A stretch of 30,293 nt of DNA from an uncultured Sphingomonadales bacterium (GTDB lineage Bacteria; Pseudomonadota; Alphaproteobacteria; Sphingomonadales; Sphingomonadaceae). The notes below the pieces were generated by a model. It saw nothing but the letters and a program-made list of their open reading frames with translations. It did no database searches and was not told the origin of the DNA. This document shows positions 8,542 through 16,701 of this stretch, one piece after another. A program made the translations under genes and the position numbers. The stretch covers positions 1-30,293 of the forward strand of contig CALCBC010000084.1 of assembly GCA_937898525.1 (NCBI GenBank). The letters run 5' to 3'. Each line of letters opens with the position of its first letter. The first letter of the stretch is position 1.

Positions 8542-8612
8542 GTCGTAGTGCCGAACCGCGGCATCGGTGCTAGCAACGGCCGGTCGAGGAAGAGGACCGG
8601 GAAAGAGACAGG

Positions 8613-10169
8613 ATGCGCCGCGCAGCCGCCCTGCCGAGCCTTGCCGCGCTCGCGCTGACCGCCGCCTACCCGCTCGTCGCGCAGGAACCCGCCGCGCCAT
8701 CGCAGGCCCGCGAGGTCGTCGACACGGTATGCGCCGCCTGCCACGGCACCGCGGGAACCGGCGGCCGCGCGCCGAGCCTCGTCACCGCCGACCTGTTCGC
8801 CCGCCTCGGCGCCGGCGGCGTGCGCCAACGCATCGCCGACGGTGTGCCCGGAACCGAGATGCCCGGCTTCGCCGGGACTTACGACGAGGCGACGATTGCC
8901 GCGATCGTCGCTTACCTCGAGGGCCGCGCCGCAGCCGCGCAGGCCCCCGCTGCGATGCCCCAGCCGGCCGCGGCACCCGCGCCCAACCCCGACGGGCAGC
9001 GATTCCACAGCGACGAGCAGGACTTCCGGCTGGTCAAGGTCGCCGACGGGCTCGACACGCCGTGGGCACTCGATTTCCTTCCCGACGGGCGCATGCTGGT
9101 GACCGAACGAAGCGGCCGGCTGCGCGTGGTCGACCGCGACGGTACGCTGCTCTCGCCGGTCGCCGGCACGCCGGCCGTGCATCTCGGTCAGGACGCAGGC
9201 CTGTTCGACGTCGCCGTCAGTCCCGGCTATGCGCGCGACGGCTGGATCTACCTGTCCTACTCGGACAACAACCCGGCCGACCCCGAACCTCCGCCATCTC
9301 CGCCCGGCACGCCGGGTCACCTCGTCCAGCGCAAGCCGAGCATGACCGTTATCGTCCGCGGCAAGCTCGACGCCTCCGGCGCATGGACCGCCCAGCAGGA
9401 CATCTTCCGCCTTCCGTGGTCCGCCTATTCGCCGAGCGGCGCGCATTACGGCACGCGCATGACCTTCGGACCCGACGGCATGCTGTACTTCTCGCTCGGC
9501 GACCGCGGCGACATGACGAACGCCCGCCGGCACGACAGCCCGCTCGGCAAGATCCATCGCGTGAACCCGGACGGCACGGCTCCCCGCGACAACCCCTTCG
9601 TGAACGAGCGGGGTGCGGTCCCGACGATCTGGAGCCTCGGCCACCGCAACCCGCAAGGCCTCGCGTTCGACCCGGCAACCGGCCTGCTGTGGGAATCCGA
9701 GCACGGTCCCTTCGGCGGCGATGAAATTAACGTGATCCGAAAGGGCCTCGATTACGGCTGGGGCACGGTGTCGAAAGGTATTCAGCCGGGCATCGAGCTG
9801 GTGAGCTCCGAAGGGCTCGTCGAGCCCGCCGCCTGGTATTTCCCGACGATCGCTCCGAGCGGGATCGCCTTCTACGACGGCGACCGCTACGCCGGCTGGA
9901 AAGGCTCGCTGTTCGTTGCCTCGCTGCGCGGCGAGGAGCTGCGCCGGCTCGAGGTCGAGGGCGACCGGGTGGTCGCGCAGGAAGTGCTGTTCTCGCGGCT
10001 CGGCCGGGTGCGCGACGTCGCGACCGGGCCCGACGGCCTGCTTTACGTGATCATCCAGCGGCCCACCGGCCCGGGCACGGGCCTGGAGCTGTCCGCGGAG
10101 ACGCCGGGCGCGGTGTTCAGGCTCGAGCCGATTGAGTGGACGCAGGAACCGTTCAGGAGACCGTCATGA
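8613..10169 (+). CDS. Cytochrome c-PQQ aldose sugar dehydrogenase fusion (GSDH/YliI-like)
   Basis: A periplasmic oxidoreductase of 518 residues expected to oxidise aldoses to lactones and pass electrons straight to its own haem. The signal peptide is residues 1-23 (ends LVAQ). A cytochrome c domain follows with C40-A-A-C43-H44 and a likely Met83 ligand in GTEMPGF. A Pro/Ala linker (about 108-130) leads into a six-bladed PQQ propeller that begins VADGLDTPWALDFLPDG. Family motifs are AHYGTRMTFGPDGMLYFSLGDR and ESEHGPFGGDEINVI, as in E. coli Asd/YliI, where the domain stands alone without cytochrome. The ATG at 8613 follows a purine-rich stretch ending AGG. Its stop overlaps the epimerase start as ATGA. 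Substrate specificity is not visible; the epimerase neighbour favours aldohexoses or pentoses. Confidence 0.9.
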   Translation: MRRAAALPSLAALALTAAYPLVAQEPAAPSQAREVVDTVCAACHGTAGTGGRAPSLVTADLFARLGAGGVRQRIADGVPGTEMPGFAGTYDEATIAAIVAYLEGRAAAAQAPAAMPQPAAAPAPNPDGQRFHSDEQDFRLVKVADGLDTPWALDFLPDGRMLVTERSGRLRVVDRDGTLLSPVAGTPAVHLGQDAGLFDVAVSPGYARDGWIYLSYSDNNPADPEPPPSPPGTPGHLVQRKPSMTVIVRGKLDASGAWTAQQDIFRLPWSAYSPSGAHYGTRMTFGPDGMLYFSLGDRGDMTNARRHDSPLGKIHRVNPDGTAPRDNPFVNERGAVPTIWSLGHRNPQGLAFDPATGLLWESEHGPFGGDEINVIRKGLDYGWGTVSKGIQPGIELVSSEGLVEPAAWYFPTIAPSGIAFYDGDRYAGWKGSLFVASLRGEELRRLEVEGDRVVAQEVLFSRLGRVRDVATGPDGLLYVIIQRPTGPGTGLELSAETPGAVFRLEPIEWTQEPFRRPS

Positions 10170-11311
10170 CCCGGATCGCCGGTCTGTTCCTCATCGCCGC
10201 GATGGCCGCCGCGCCCTTGCCCGCGGCGGCCGAACCCACGGCGGAGATCGCCGACTTCGGCCAGGCCGAGGACGGCACGGTCAAGCTCGTCACGCTGCGG
10301 AACGACAACGGCATGGTGGTCAGGATCTCGTCGCGCGGCGGGACGATCACCGAAATCCTCGTCCCCGACCGCGACGGGAACTTCGGCAATGTCGTGCTCG
10401 GCGTCACCGGCTTCGAGGCGTGGGAGAAGCTGATCGGCTTCAACGCCATCACCGGGCGCTACGCCAATCGCATCGGCAACGGCGGCTTCACCCTCGACGG
10501 CACGTTCTACCCGCTGCCCGGCAACCCGAACACCAAGGTCACCCTTCACGGCGGCTTCCCGAGCTTCGCCGCCAAGCTGTTCGAGACCCGGCTCGAGCCG
10601 GCCGGCGAGCGCGCCGGGGCGACCTTCCGCCTCGTCAGCCCGGACGGGGACAACGGCTTTCCCGGTGAGCTGACGCTCGACGTGACCTACAGCCTCGGCA
10701 ACGACGATACCTTGCGCCTCGACTACACCGCCACGACCACGAAGCCGACGGTCGTGAACCTGACCAATCACGCCTATTTCAACCTCGGCACGCACCGCGG
10801 CGGGCCGGTCTATGATCACGTCCTGCAGGTCTTCGCCAGCCGCTGGACCCCGACCGACGAGCACCAGGTGCCGACCGGCGAGCTGCGCCCCGTCGAGGGC
10901 AGCCCGTTCGATTTCCGCCAGCCGCGGCGGCTGCTCGAGACGATCTACTCGACCGATCCCCAGGTCCTGCTTGCGCGCGGGCTCGACCACAATTTCGTGA
11001 TCGACGGCCACGACGGGCACAGCCTGCGTCCGGCGGTGCGGCTGTGGGATCCCGAAAGCGGACGCCAGCTCGAGGTTCGCACGACCGAGCCCGGGGTGCA
11101 GCTCTACTCGACCAACGGGATCGGCGGCACGATCGACGCGGGCGACGGCATGACCATCCGGCAGAGCGATGCGCTGGCGATCGAGACCCAGCACTTCCCG
11201 GACAGCCCGAACAAGCCTCACTTCCCTTCGACGACGCTGCGCCCGGGCGAGACGTTCCGCTCGACGACCGAGTTCGCGTTCTCGACCGATAGGACTCCTT
11301 TCCCGCAATGA
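10166..11311 (+). CDS. galM: Periplasmic aldose 1-epimerase
   Basis: Interconverts alpha and beta anomers of aldoses. The 381 residues start with a signal peptide (MTRIAGLFLIAAMAAAPLPA), so it acts in the periplasm, unlike E. coli GalM. Landmarks are NAITGRYANRIGNGGFTLDG, the catalytic-base His202 within NLTNHAYFNLG, and Glu340 within AIETQHFPDSPNKP, the general base in characterised mutarotases. The ATG at 10166 overlaps the stop of the PQQ dehydrogenase, and its own stop overlaps the next start. Coupling to a dehydrogenase that uses one anomer makes functional sense: the epimerase would keep the preferred anomer supplied. Confidence 0.93.
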   Translation: MTRIAGLFLIAAMAAAPLPAAAEPTAEIADFGQAEDGTVKLVTLRNDNGMVVRISSRGGTITEILVPDRDGNFGNVVLGVTGFEAWEKLIGFNAITGRYANRIGNGGFTLDGTFYPLPGNPNTKVTLHGGFPSFAAKLFETRLEPAGERAGATFRLVSPDGDNGFPGELTLDVTYSLGNDDTLRLDYTATTTKPTVVNLTNHAYFNLGTHRGGPVYDHVLQVFASRWTPTDEHQVPTGELRPVEGSPFDFRQPRRLLETIYSTDPQVLLARGLDHNFVIDGHDGHSLRPAVRLWDPESGRQLEVRTTEPGVQLYSTNGIGGTIDAGDGMTIRQSDALAIETQHFPDSPNKPHFPSTTLRPGETFRSTTEFAFSTDRTPFPQ

Positions 11312-12402
11312 TCCACCGCCTGCGCCTTGCCGCCCTGATCCTCCTGGCCGCACTCGCCGCCCCGCTGGCGGCCGCGCCCGCCGACGAGCCCCTGCGCGTG
11401 ATCATGGTCGACGTGGAAGGCGGCGCGGCGACGCTCTACGTCACCCCCGAAGGCCATTCGGTGCTGATCGACGCGGGCTGGCCACCGGGCATGGGCGGCC
11501 CTCGCCCGCAGGAAGGTCAGCCCGCCCCGCCGCCGTTCGACAGCGCCGAGCGGATCGCCGCGGCCGCGCGCGCCGCAGGGCTTCACCGCATCGACTATCT
11601 CGTGGTCACGCACTACCATGTCGACCACGTCGGCGGGGTCGCCGGACTGCTCTCCCGGATACCCGTCGGCACGGTGATCGACCACGGGCCCAACCGCGAG
11701 ACGCCCCCGCCGGACGCCAATCCGGCCTTCGCGCGCTTCGCGCCGGCAACGCTCTACCCGGCCTACGAGCAGGCGATCGCCGGGATCGAGCACCGCGTGA
11801 TGCAGGCAGGCGAAACGCTGACGGTCGACGGACTGGAGCTGGTCGCGATCAACAGTGATCGGCACCTCACCGAAGCTCCGTCGGCACCTGCCGGCGTGCG
11901 CTGCGACCAGGCGACTTTGAAGGCCGAGGACGGCGGCGAGGAGAATGCCCGGTCCCTCGGTTTCCTGCTGCGCTTCGGCGAGGCCCGGATTCTCGCGATG
12001 GCCGACACGACCTGGGACGTCGAGAACGCAGCGGTCTGCCCGCGCAACCGCATCGGCACCGTCGACCTGCTGGTTGCCAACAACCACGGCAGCGAGCTCA
12101 GCAACAGCCCGGTGTTCGTCGAAAACGTCGCTCCGAGAATCGTGCTGTTGCAGAACGGCCCGCGCAAGGGCGCGGACGCGAGCGTGTTCGACACGGTGCG
12201 TGCCTCGCCCCGGTTCGCGGCGCTGTGGCAGATGCACTCGGCCGAACGCAGTCCCGACAGGAACGAGCCCGTGGAGCGGATCGCCAATCCGACCGGCGGA
12301 ACCGACGGCCACGCGCTTCACGCCTATGTGTCGCGCGACGGGACGATCGCCCTGGTCAACCCGCGGACCGGGCACCGGGAAGCGTACCCCGCCCGCCAAT
12401 GA
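11308..12402 (+). CDS. Secreted metallo-beta-lactamase-fold hydrolase (ComEC-domain-like)
   Basis: A 364-residue metal-dependent hydrolase. A signal peptide (residues 1-23, ending LAAAPA) indicates periplasmic location. The MBL signature is THYHVDHVGG with H102, H104, D106 and H107. Later candidate metal ligands are the Asp of MADTTWD and the His of NNHGSELS. The layout resembles the extracellular MBL domain of ComEC, but the membrane competence domain is absent. ATGA overlaps on both sides place it in the middle of the dehydrogenase-epimerase-Dld string. A lactonase role (opening aldonolactones made by the dehydrogenase) would fit the pathway and the fold, but this is inference; phosphodiesterase or nuclease activity is equally compatible with the motif. 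Confidence 0.85.
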   Translation: MIHRLRLAALILLAALAAPLAAAPADEPLRVIMVDVEGGAATLYVTPEGHSVLIDAGWPPGMGGPRPQEGQPAPPPFDSAERIAAAARAAGLHRIDYLVVTHYHVDHVGGVAGLLSRIPVGTVIDHGPNRETPPPDANPAFARFAPATLYPAYEQAIAGIEHRVMQAGETLTVDGLELVAINSDRHLTEAPSAPAGVRCDQATLKAEDGGEENARSLGFLLRFGEARILAMADTTWDVENAAVCPRNRIGTVDLLVANNHGSELSNSPVFVENVAPRIVLLQNGPRKGADASVFDTVRASPRFAALWQMHSAERSPDRNEPVERIANPTGGTDGHALHAYVSRDGTIALVNPRTGHREAYPARQ

Positions 12403-14138
12403 ACGCCGCACCCGGACCGGACCTGCTCGACCGGCTGCGCACGGCGGTCGGCCGCCGGCACGTGCTGACCGATCCATCGCGCACCTTGCGCCACCGGCGC
12501 GGGTATCGGACCGGCTCGGGCCCCGTCCTCGCGGTGGTCCGCCCGGGATCGCTTGTCGAGCTGTGGCGCGTCGCCCAGGCCTGCGTTGCCGCCGACGTCA
12601 GCATCATCCTGCAGGCTGCGAACACCGGCCTGACGGGCGGATCGACCCCCGACGGCGACGATTACCCGGGTGGGGTGGTCGTGATCAGCACCACGCGGAT
12701 CGGCGGGCTGCACCTTATCGAAGGCAGTCGCCAGGTGGTCTGCTTGCCGGGAACCACGCTCGACCGCCTCGAGCGGGCGCTGCGGCCCCTCGGCCGCGAG
12801 CCGCATTCGGTGATCGGTTCCAGTTGCCTCGGCGCATCGGTGATCGGCGGGGTGTGCAACAACTCCGGCGGTGCACTGGTCCAGCGCGGCCCGGCCTATA
12901 CCGAGCTGTCGCTGTTCGCGCGCGTCACGCCAGACGGGCGGCTCGAGCTCGTCAACCGGCTCGGTATCGACCTCGGCAGCGATCCCGAGCAGATGCTGGA
13001 AACGCTCGAGGCCGGGAGGTTCGCGGCGTCCGACGTCAGGCCCTGCGGAGAGGCCCAGGCTTCGGCAGCCGCGGCCTACGAAGCGCGAGTCCGCGACGTC
13101 GATGCCGACACGCCGGCGCGGTTCAACGCCGATCCGAACTTCCTGCACGGCGCATCGGGCAGCGCCGGAAAGGTCCTGGTCTTCGCCGTCCGCCTCGACA
13201 CCTTCCCTGCGAGCACCGGAACGGCGACGTTCTACATCGGCACGAACGATCCCGCCGAACTCGCCGAGCTGCGCCGCACGATCCTGCGCGACTGTTCCGA
13301 ACTGCCGGTGCTCGGCGAGTACATTCACGCGCAGGCCTTCGACGTGGCAGCCCGATACGGCCGCGACACGATGTGGGCGATCGAGCGGCTCGGCACCGAC
13401 CGGTTGCCCTGGCTGTTCGGCTGCAAGGCCCGGCTCGACGACCTTGCCGAGCGCTGGCCCCTGCTCGGCTCGGGCTTTGCCGACCGTCTGCTGCAGCGGC
13501 TCGGCCGCCTCACGGCCGACCGCATTCCCGCACGGCTTCACGCATGGCGCAGGCGCTTCGGGCACCACCTGATCCTCAAGGTGACCGGTGGAGCGGCCAC
13601 GGAAACGCGCCGCCTGCTGGCCGAGAGGTTTCCAAGTCCGCAGGGCGACGTGTTCGAATGCACGCCGCAGGAAGCATCGCGCGCCCTGCTGCTGCGCTTC
13701 GCCGTGGCGGGAGCTGCGGTGCGCTATCGCGCCGTGCACGCTCACGAGGTCGAGGACATCGTCGCGCTCGATATCGCGCTTCCGCGCAATTGCGCGGACT
13801 GGGTCGAGCGCCTGCCGGCCGACCTGGCCGAGACGACGGTGCACGTCCTCTATTACGGGCACTTCTTCTGCCACGTCTTCCACCAGGACTACATCCTGCG
13901 CCGCGGGGCGGATGCGACGGACTTCAAGCGCCGCGTGCTCGAAATGGCAGACCGTCGAGGCGCAGAGTACCCGGCAGAGCACAACGTGGGCCACCTCTAC
14001 CCCGCCAAGCCGCCGCTCGCCGAGTTCTACCGTTCGCTCGATCCGCGCAACCAGCTCAACCCGGGGATCGGCAAGACGTCCCGCCAACGGGGGTGGGGCC
14101 TTGCGGGCTCTGGCGCCGCCTGTGACTGCGGGCACTGA
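12399..14138 (+). CDS. dld: Quinone-dependent D-lactate dehydrogenase
   Basis: A peripheral inner-membrane FAD enzyme that oxidises D-lactate to pyruvate and reduces quinone. The 579 residues align along their length with E. coli Dld (571). The FAD-binding half contains QAANTGLTGGSTPDG, EPHSVIGSSCLGASVIGG and CNNSGGALVQRGPAYTE. The membrane-binding half contains LGEYIHAQAFDVAARYG, HHLILK, YYGHFFCHVFHQDYI and a terminal EHNVGHLYPAKPP...LNPGIGKTS. The ATG at 12399 overlaps the MBL gene stop as ATGA. It is the last gene of the plus-strand operon, and the next promoter with an operator follows about 20-35 bp later. Its presence suggests that the pathway here yields D-lactate, or that D-lactate is co-metabolised. 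Confidence 0.96.
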   Translation: MNAAPGPDLLDRLRTAVGRRHVLTDPSRTLRHRRGYRTGSGPVLAVVRPGSLVELWRVAQACVAADVSIILQAANTGLTGGSTPDGDDYPGGVVVISTTRIGGLHLIEGSRQVVCLPGTTLDRLERALRPLGREPHSVIGSSCLGASVIGGVCNNSGGALVQRGPAYTELSLFARVTPDGRLELVNRLGIDLGSDPEQMLETLEAGRFAASDVRPCGEAQASAAAAYEARVRDVDADTPARFNADPNFLHGASGSAGKVLVFAVRLDTFPASTGTATFYIGTNDPAELAELRRTILRDCSELPVLGEYIHAQAFDVAARYGRDTMWAIERLGTDRLPWLFGCKARLDDLAERWPLLGSGFADRLLQRLGRLTADRIPARLHAWRRRFGHHLILKVTGGAATETRRLLAERFPSPQGDVFECTPQEASRALLLRFAVAGAAVRYRAVHAHEVEDIVALDIALPRNCADWVERLPADLAETTVHVLYYGHFFCHVFHQDYILRRGADATDFKRRVLEMADRRGAEYPAEHNVGHLYPAKPPLAEFYRSLDPRNQLNPGIGKTSRQRGWGLAGSGAACDCGH

Positions 14139-14155
14139 CCGAGGGACGTCGCCAA

Positions 14156-14184
14156 TTGCCAGCCTGCGCAACATTGTATACAGT
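14156..14184 (+). promoter_or_regulatory. Predicted promoter of the GntR/FAH-fold hydrolase unit
   Basis: TTGCCA (14156-14161) and TACAGT (14179-14184) are separated by 17 nt. The palindromic operator at 14173-14184 covers the -10 element. The same -10 hexamer and spacing occur in the divergent promoter at 3555-3583. Confidence 0.45.
14173..14184. promoter_or_regulatory. Operator site 2 (ATTGTATACAGT) upstream of the GntR gene
   Basis: Related to the six other copies; the core TTGTATACA is the clearest version. It lies 99 bp before the GntR start and overlaps a -10 box, which suggests autoregulation by that GntR protein. Confidence 0.7.
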
Positions 14185-14282
14185 CCCGCCAGGGGAGCAG
14201 CAGCGATCCGGAGCAGCGACAACGGGCGATGATACCCGGCCTGCCCGGCTGGATTTCGACCGGGATGGATCGAGAGGCGCGG

Positions 14283-14969
14283 ATGACAGTCAAGGAAATG
14301 ACCGGAGAGGCTCGCGAGCCGATCACCGTGCCGTCCACCTTGCGCAATCACGTGCTCAGGGAGCTGCGGGCGCGCATTGTCGCCGGACGCTACAAGCCCG
14401 GCGAGCGGCTGAACGAGAGCCGCCTCGCCCGCGAGCTCAACATCAGCCGGATCCCGATCCGCGAGGCGTTGTCGCAGCTTCAGGAACAGGGGCTCGTCAC
14501 CAACCACGAGCGGCGCGGCATGTTCGTGACCAAGCTGTCGGACGAGGAAGTGCAGCAGATCAATTCGCTGCGCATGGTACTCGAGGCCGAGGCAATGCGG
14601 CTGGCCCGCGCGCGAATGACGCCGGAAGTCCTGGCCGAGCTGTCGAAAGTCGTCGACCAGATGGAAAACTGGGAAGGCGAGCTGATCGACGCCGCGGCGC
14701 TCGATCGGCGGTTCCACGCGATCATCTGGGAAGCTGCCGGCAATCCTTACCTCGAGCGGACGCTTCAATCGCTGACCACGCCGCTGTTCGCTCACAAGGC
14801 ACTCGAGCACGTCAGCAACGAGATCCGACGCTGGCGGCTCAACCACCATCGCGCGCTGCTGAACTACGTGGCGGGCGCACCCGGCGACCCGATGCTCGCG
14901 ATCCTCGAGCACCTGCGCATGGGCTACACCGACCCGGAGCGCTACTCGAGCCTCGCCGTCGGCGCCTGA
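14283..14969 (+). CDS. GntR-family transcription regulator, FadR/FCD subfamily
   Basis: A 228-residue ligand-responsive DNA-binding protein. The N-terminal winged helix-turn-helix runs about 18-84, with LARELNISRIPIREALSQLQ as the recognition region and RRGMFV as the wing. The FCD ligand/metal domain has D141-x3-H145, with H189 and H210 as further candidate metal ligands. The ATG at 14283 is preferred over 14265 and 14229 because GAGAGG (14272-14277) lies 5 nt upstream. FCD regulators usually repress sugar-acid catabolic genes and are released by a pathway intermediate. The palindrome upstream of this gene and at six other unit starts makes it the leading candidate for the local regulator (inference). 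The FAH-fold hydrolase gene follows after 82 bp. Confidence 0.92.
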   Translation: MTVKEMTGEAREPITVPSTLRNHVLRELRARIVAGRYKPGERLNESRLARELNISRIPIREALSQLQEQGLVTNHERRGMFVTKLSDEEVQQINSLRMVLEAEAMRLARARMTPEVLAELSKVVDQMENWEGELIDAAALDRRFHAIIWEAAGNPYLERTLQSLTTPLFAHKALEHVSNEIRRWRLNHHRALLNYVAGAPGDPMLAILEHLRMGYTDPERYSSLAVGA

Positions 14970-15051
14970 CGTCGCGCACAGAACAGAAATCGGTTTACCC
15001 GGGCTCCGCAGTCTCGCGGCCCGGTCCCTCCCACCTGCGTGAAAGGATCCC

Positions 15052-15903
15052 ATGAAACTGCTTCGATACGGCCCCCGCGGCCAGGAAAGGCCCGGCCTGC
15101 TCGATACCGAGGGCAACATTCGCGATCTTTCCGGTCATGTCCCAGACATCGACGGCACCGTGCTGGCTGATGAGGCCCTGATGGGCCGGCTCGCCGCCCT
15201 CGATCCGGGCTCGCTGCCGCGGGTCGACGCTTCGGTCCGCCTCGCCGAGCCCGTCGCGCGCGTCGGCAAGTTCCTGTGCATCGGCCTCAACTATTCCGAC
15301 CACGCCGCGGAGGCTGGCGCCGCCGTGCCAAGCGAACCGATCATCTTTACCAAGGCGACCTCGGCGATCATCGGCCCGAACGACGACGTGCTGCTCCCCC
15401 CGACCTCGCAGAAGTCCGACTGGGAAGTCGAACTAGGCGTCGTGATCGGCAAGGAGGCCCGCTACGTGAGCGAAGCCGAGGCGATGCGGCACGTGGCCGG
15501 ATTCTGCGTCGTCAACGATCTCTCCGAGCGCGAGTACCAGCTCGAGCGGGGCGGAACCTGGGACAAGGGCAAGGGCTGCGACACCTTCGGCCCCTTCGGC
15601 CCGTGGCTCGTCACCCCCGACGAGTTCGCCGACTACGGCAACGCAGCAATGTGGCTCGACGTGAACGGCGAGCGCATGCAGACCGGCAGCACGGCGACGA
15701 TGATCTTCGGCGTGCCTTACCTGGTGCACTACGTCAGCCAGTTCATGAGCCTGCAGCCCGGCGACATCATCAGCACCGGCACGCCGCCGGGTGTCGGCAT
15801 GGGCAAGAAGCCGCCGGTCTATCTCAAACCGGGCGACGTGATCGAGCTCGGCATCGAGGGCCTCGGCAGGCAGAAGCAGGTCGTCCGCCGCTACGGAGAA
15901 TGA
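15052..15903 (+). CDS. FAH-fold hydrolase, 2,4-diketo-3-deoxy sugar-acid (L-fuconate type) hydrolase
   Basis: Cleaves a C-C bond in a 2,4-diketo-3-deoxy aldonate in the cytoplasm, giving pyruvate plus lactate (6-deoxyhexonates) or glycolate (pentonates). The 283 residues show a fumarylacetoacetase fold: FLCIGLNYSDHAAEAG, the metal-site SDWEVELGVVIG, NDLSEREYQLERGGTWDKGKGCDTFGP (read in two overlapping blocks), and GDIISTGTPPGVGMG near the end. The overall pattern strongly resembles the Xanthomonas 2,4-diketo-3-deoxy-L-fuconate hydrolase group, often mislabelled ureidoglycolate lyase. The ATG at 15052 follows AAAGGA at good spacing. It is convergent with the DHRS6-like SDR, whose product would be its substrate. 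Fold is certain; the exact substrate is an inference. Confidence 0.88.
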   Translation: MKLLRYGPRGQERPGLLDTEGNIRDLSGHVPDIDGTVLADEALMGRLAALDPGSLPRVDASVRLAEPVARVGKFLCIGLNYSDHAAEAGAAVPSEPIIFTKATSAIIGPNDDVLLPPTSQKSDWEVELGVVIGKEARYVSEAEAMRHVAGFCVVNDLSEREYQLERGGTWDKGKGCDTFGPFGPWLVTPDEFADYGNAAMWLDVNGERMQTGSTATMIFGVPYLVHYVSQFMSLQPGDIISTGTPPGVGMGKKPPVYLKPGDVIELGIEGLGRQKQVVRRYGE

Positions 15904-15910
15904 GCCGAAG

Positions 15911-15925
15911 CCGGGGCGGCCCCGG
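15911..15925. terminator. GC-rich hairpin between convergent genes
   Basis: CCGGGG-CGG-CCCCGG, a 6-bp stem with a 3-nt loop in the 46-bp gap between the convergent FAH-fold hydrolase and SDR genes. There is no U-tract on either strand, so a terminator role is only suggested by position. Confidence 0.3.
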
Positions 15926-15949
15926 AAGCGGCTGCCCCGGCATTGCGTA

Positions 15950-16690
15950 CTAGAGGCTCATTCCGCCGTCGATCACGAGGTTGGCGCCGGTCATGAACGG
16001 CGCTTCGTCGGAAGCGAGCAACACGGCGACCTCGGCGATCTCGTCGGGTCTGCCCAGCCGCCCCATCGGCTGGCGCGCCACGAACGCGGCCCGGGCCGCG
16101 GCTTCGTCGCCCGTCGCACGCAGCCGCTCTGCCAGCGACGGGCTGTCGACGGTGCCCGGGCTGATGGCATTGCAGCGAATGCCGTCGGCGATGAAATCGC
16201 GCGCCACCGAGAGCGTGAGGCCGATGACGGCGGCCTTCGAGGTTCCGTAGGCGAACCGGTTCGGCGCGGCCATCACCGAGGACACGACCGAGGCGATGTT
16301 GATGATGCTTCCGGCACCCCGTTCGCGCATCGCCGGGAGGAACGCCCGTATCGTGTTCTCCATCGAGAACACGTTGACGGCCATGCTGCGGGCAAGGTCG
16401 CCCGGCTCGCCATCGAGGATCGTCCCGTTGGCGACCCATCCGGCGCAATTGACCAGCACGCCGACTTCCGGATGGGCTCGCCCGAGCGCCATGACTGCCT
16501 CGGCATCGGTCACGTCGATCGCAACCGCGTGAACCCGCTCGTCATTGCCGAATTCCCCGGCGAGCCGCTTCTCCTGGAGATCGGCGGCGATCACCCGGGC
16601 TCCCTCGCGCAGGAAGGCCCTGGCGATCGCAAGCCCGATGCCCTGCCCGGCGCCTGTGACCAGGCAAGTCTTTCCGACCAATCTATTCAT
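15950..16690 (-). CDS. SDR oxidoreductase, DHRS6-like; probable 2-keto-3-deoxy-L-fuconate (sugar-acid) 4-dehydrogenase
   Basis: An NAD(P)-dependent enzyme of 246 residues expected to oxidise C4 of a 2-keto-3-deoxy aldonate, giving the diketo substrate of the neighbouring FAH-fold hydrolase. The Rossmann motif is TGAGQGIG (12-19), NCAG follows at 81-84, and the catalytic residues are S134, Y148 and K152. The block NRFAYGTSKAAVIGLT with Arg145, and the C-terminal SDEAPFMTGANLVIDGGMSL, match the DHRS6/BDH2-like subgroup that includes the Xanthomonas 2-keto-3-deoxy-L-fuconate dehydrogenase. The start is ATG 16690, with AAGGA 7 nt upstream; this Shine-Dalgarno overlaps the stop of SDR2, so the two genes are likely co-translated. 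Confidence 0.87.
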   Translation of the reverse strand: MNRLVGKTCLVTGAGQGIGLAIARAFLREGARVIAADLQEKRLAGEFGNDERVHAVAIDVTDAEAVMALGRAHPEVGVLVNCAGWVANGTILDGEPGDLARSMAVNVFSMENTIRAFLPAMRERGAGSIINIASVVSSVMAAPNRFAYGTSKAAVIGLTLSVARDFIADGIRCNAISPGTVDSPSLAERLRATGDEAAARAAFVARQPMGRLGRPDEIAEVAVLLASDEAPFMTGANLVIDGGMSL

Positions 16691-16701
16691 CGTGACATCC
16701 T

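Noticed and set aside
14970..15051. CCGGGC...GCCCGG hairpin between GntR and the FAH-fold gene as a terminator
   Set aside because: Six base pairs with a long loop, no U-tract and only 82 bp between codirectional genes; read-through seems more likely.
12324..15119. Minus-strand open frame of 931 codons opposite dld, the GntR gene and the intergenic region
   Set aside because: It crosses several real genes, the operator and a promoter; it contains no recognisable motif.
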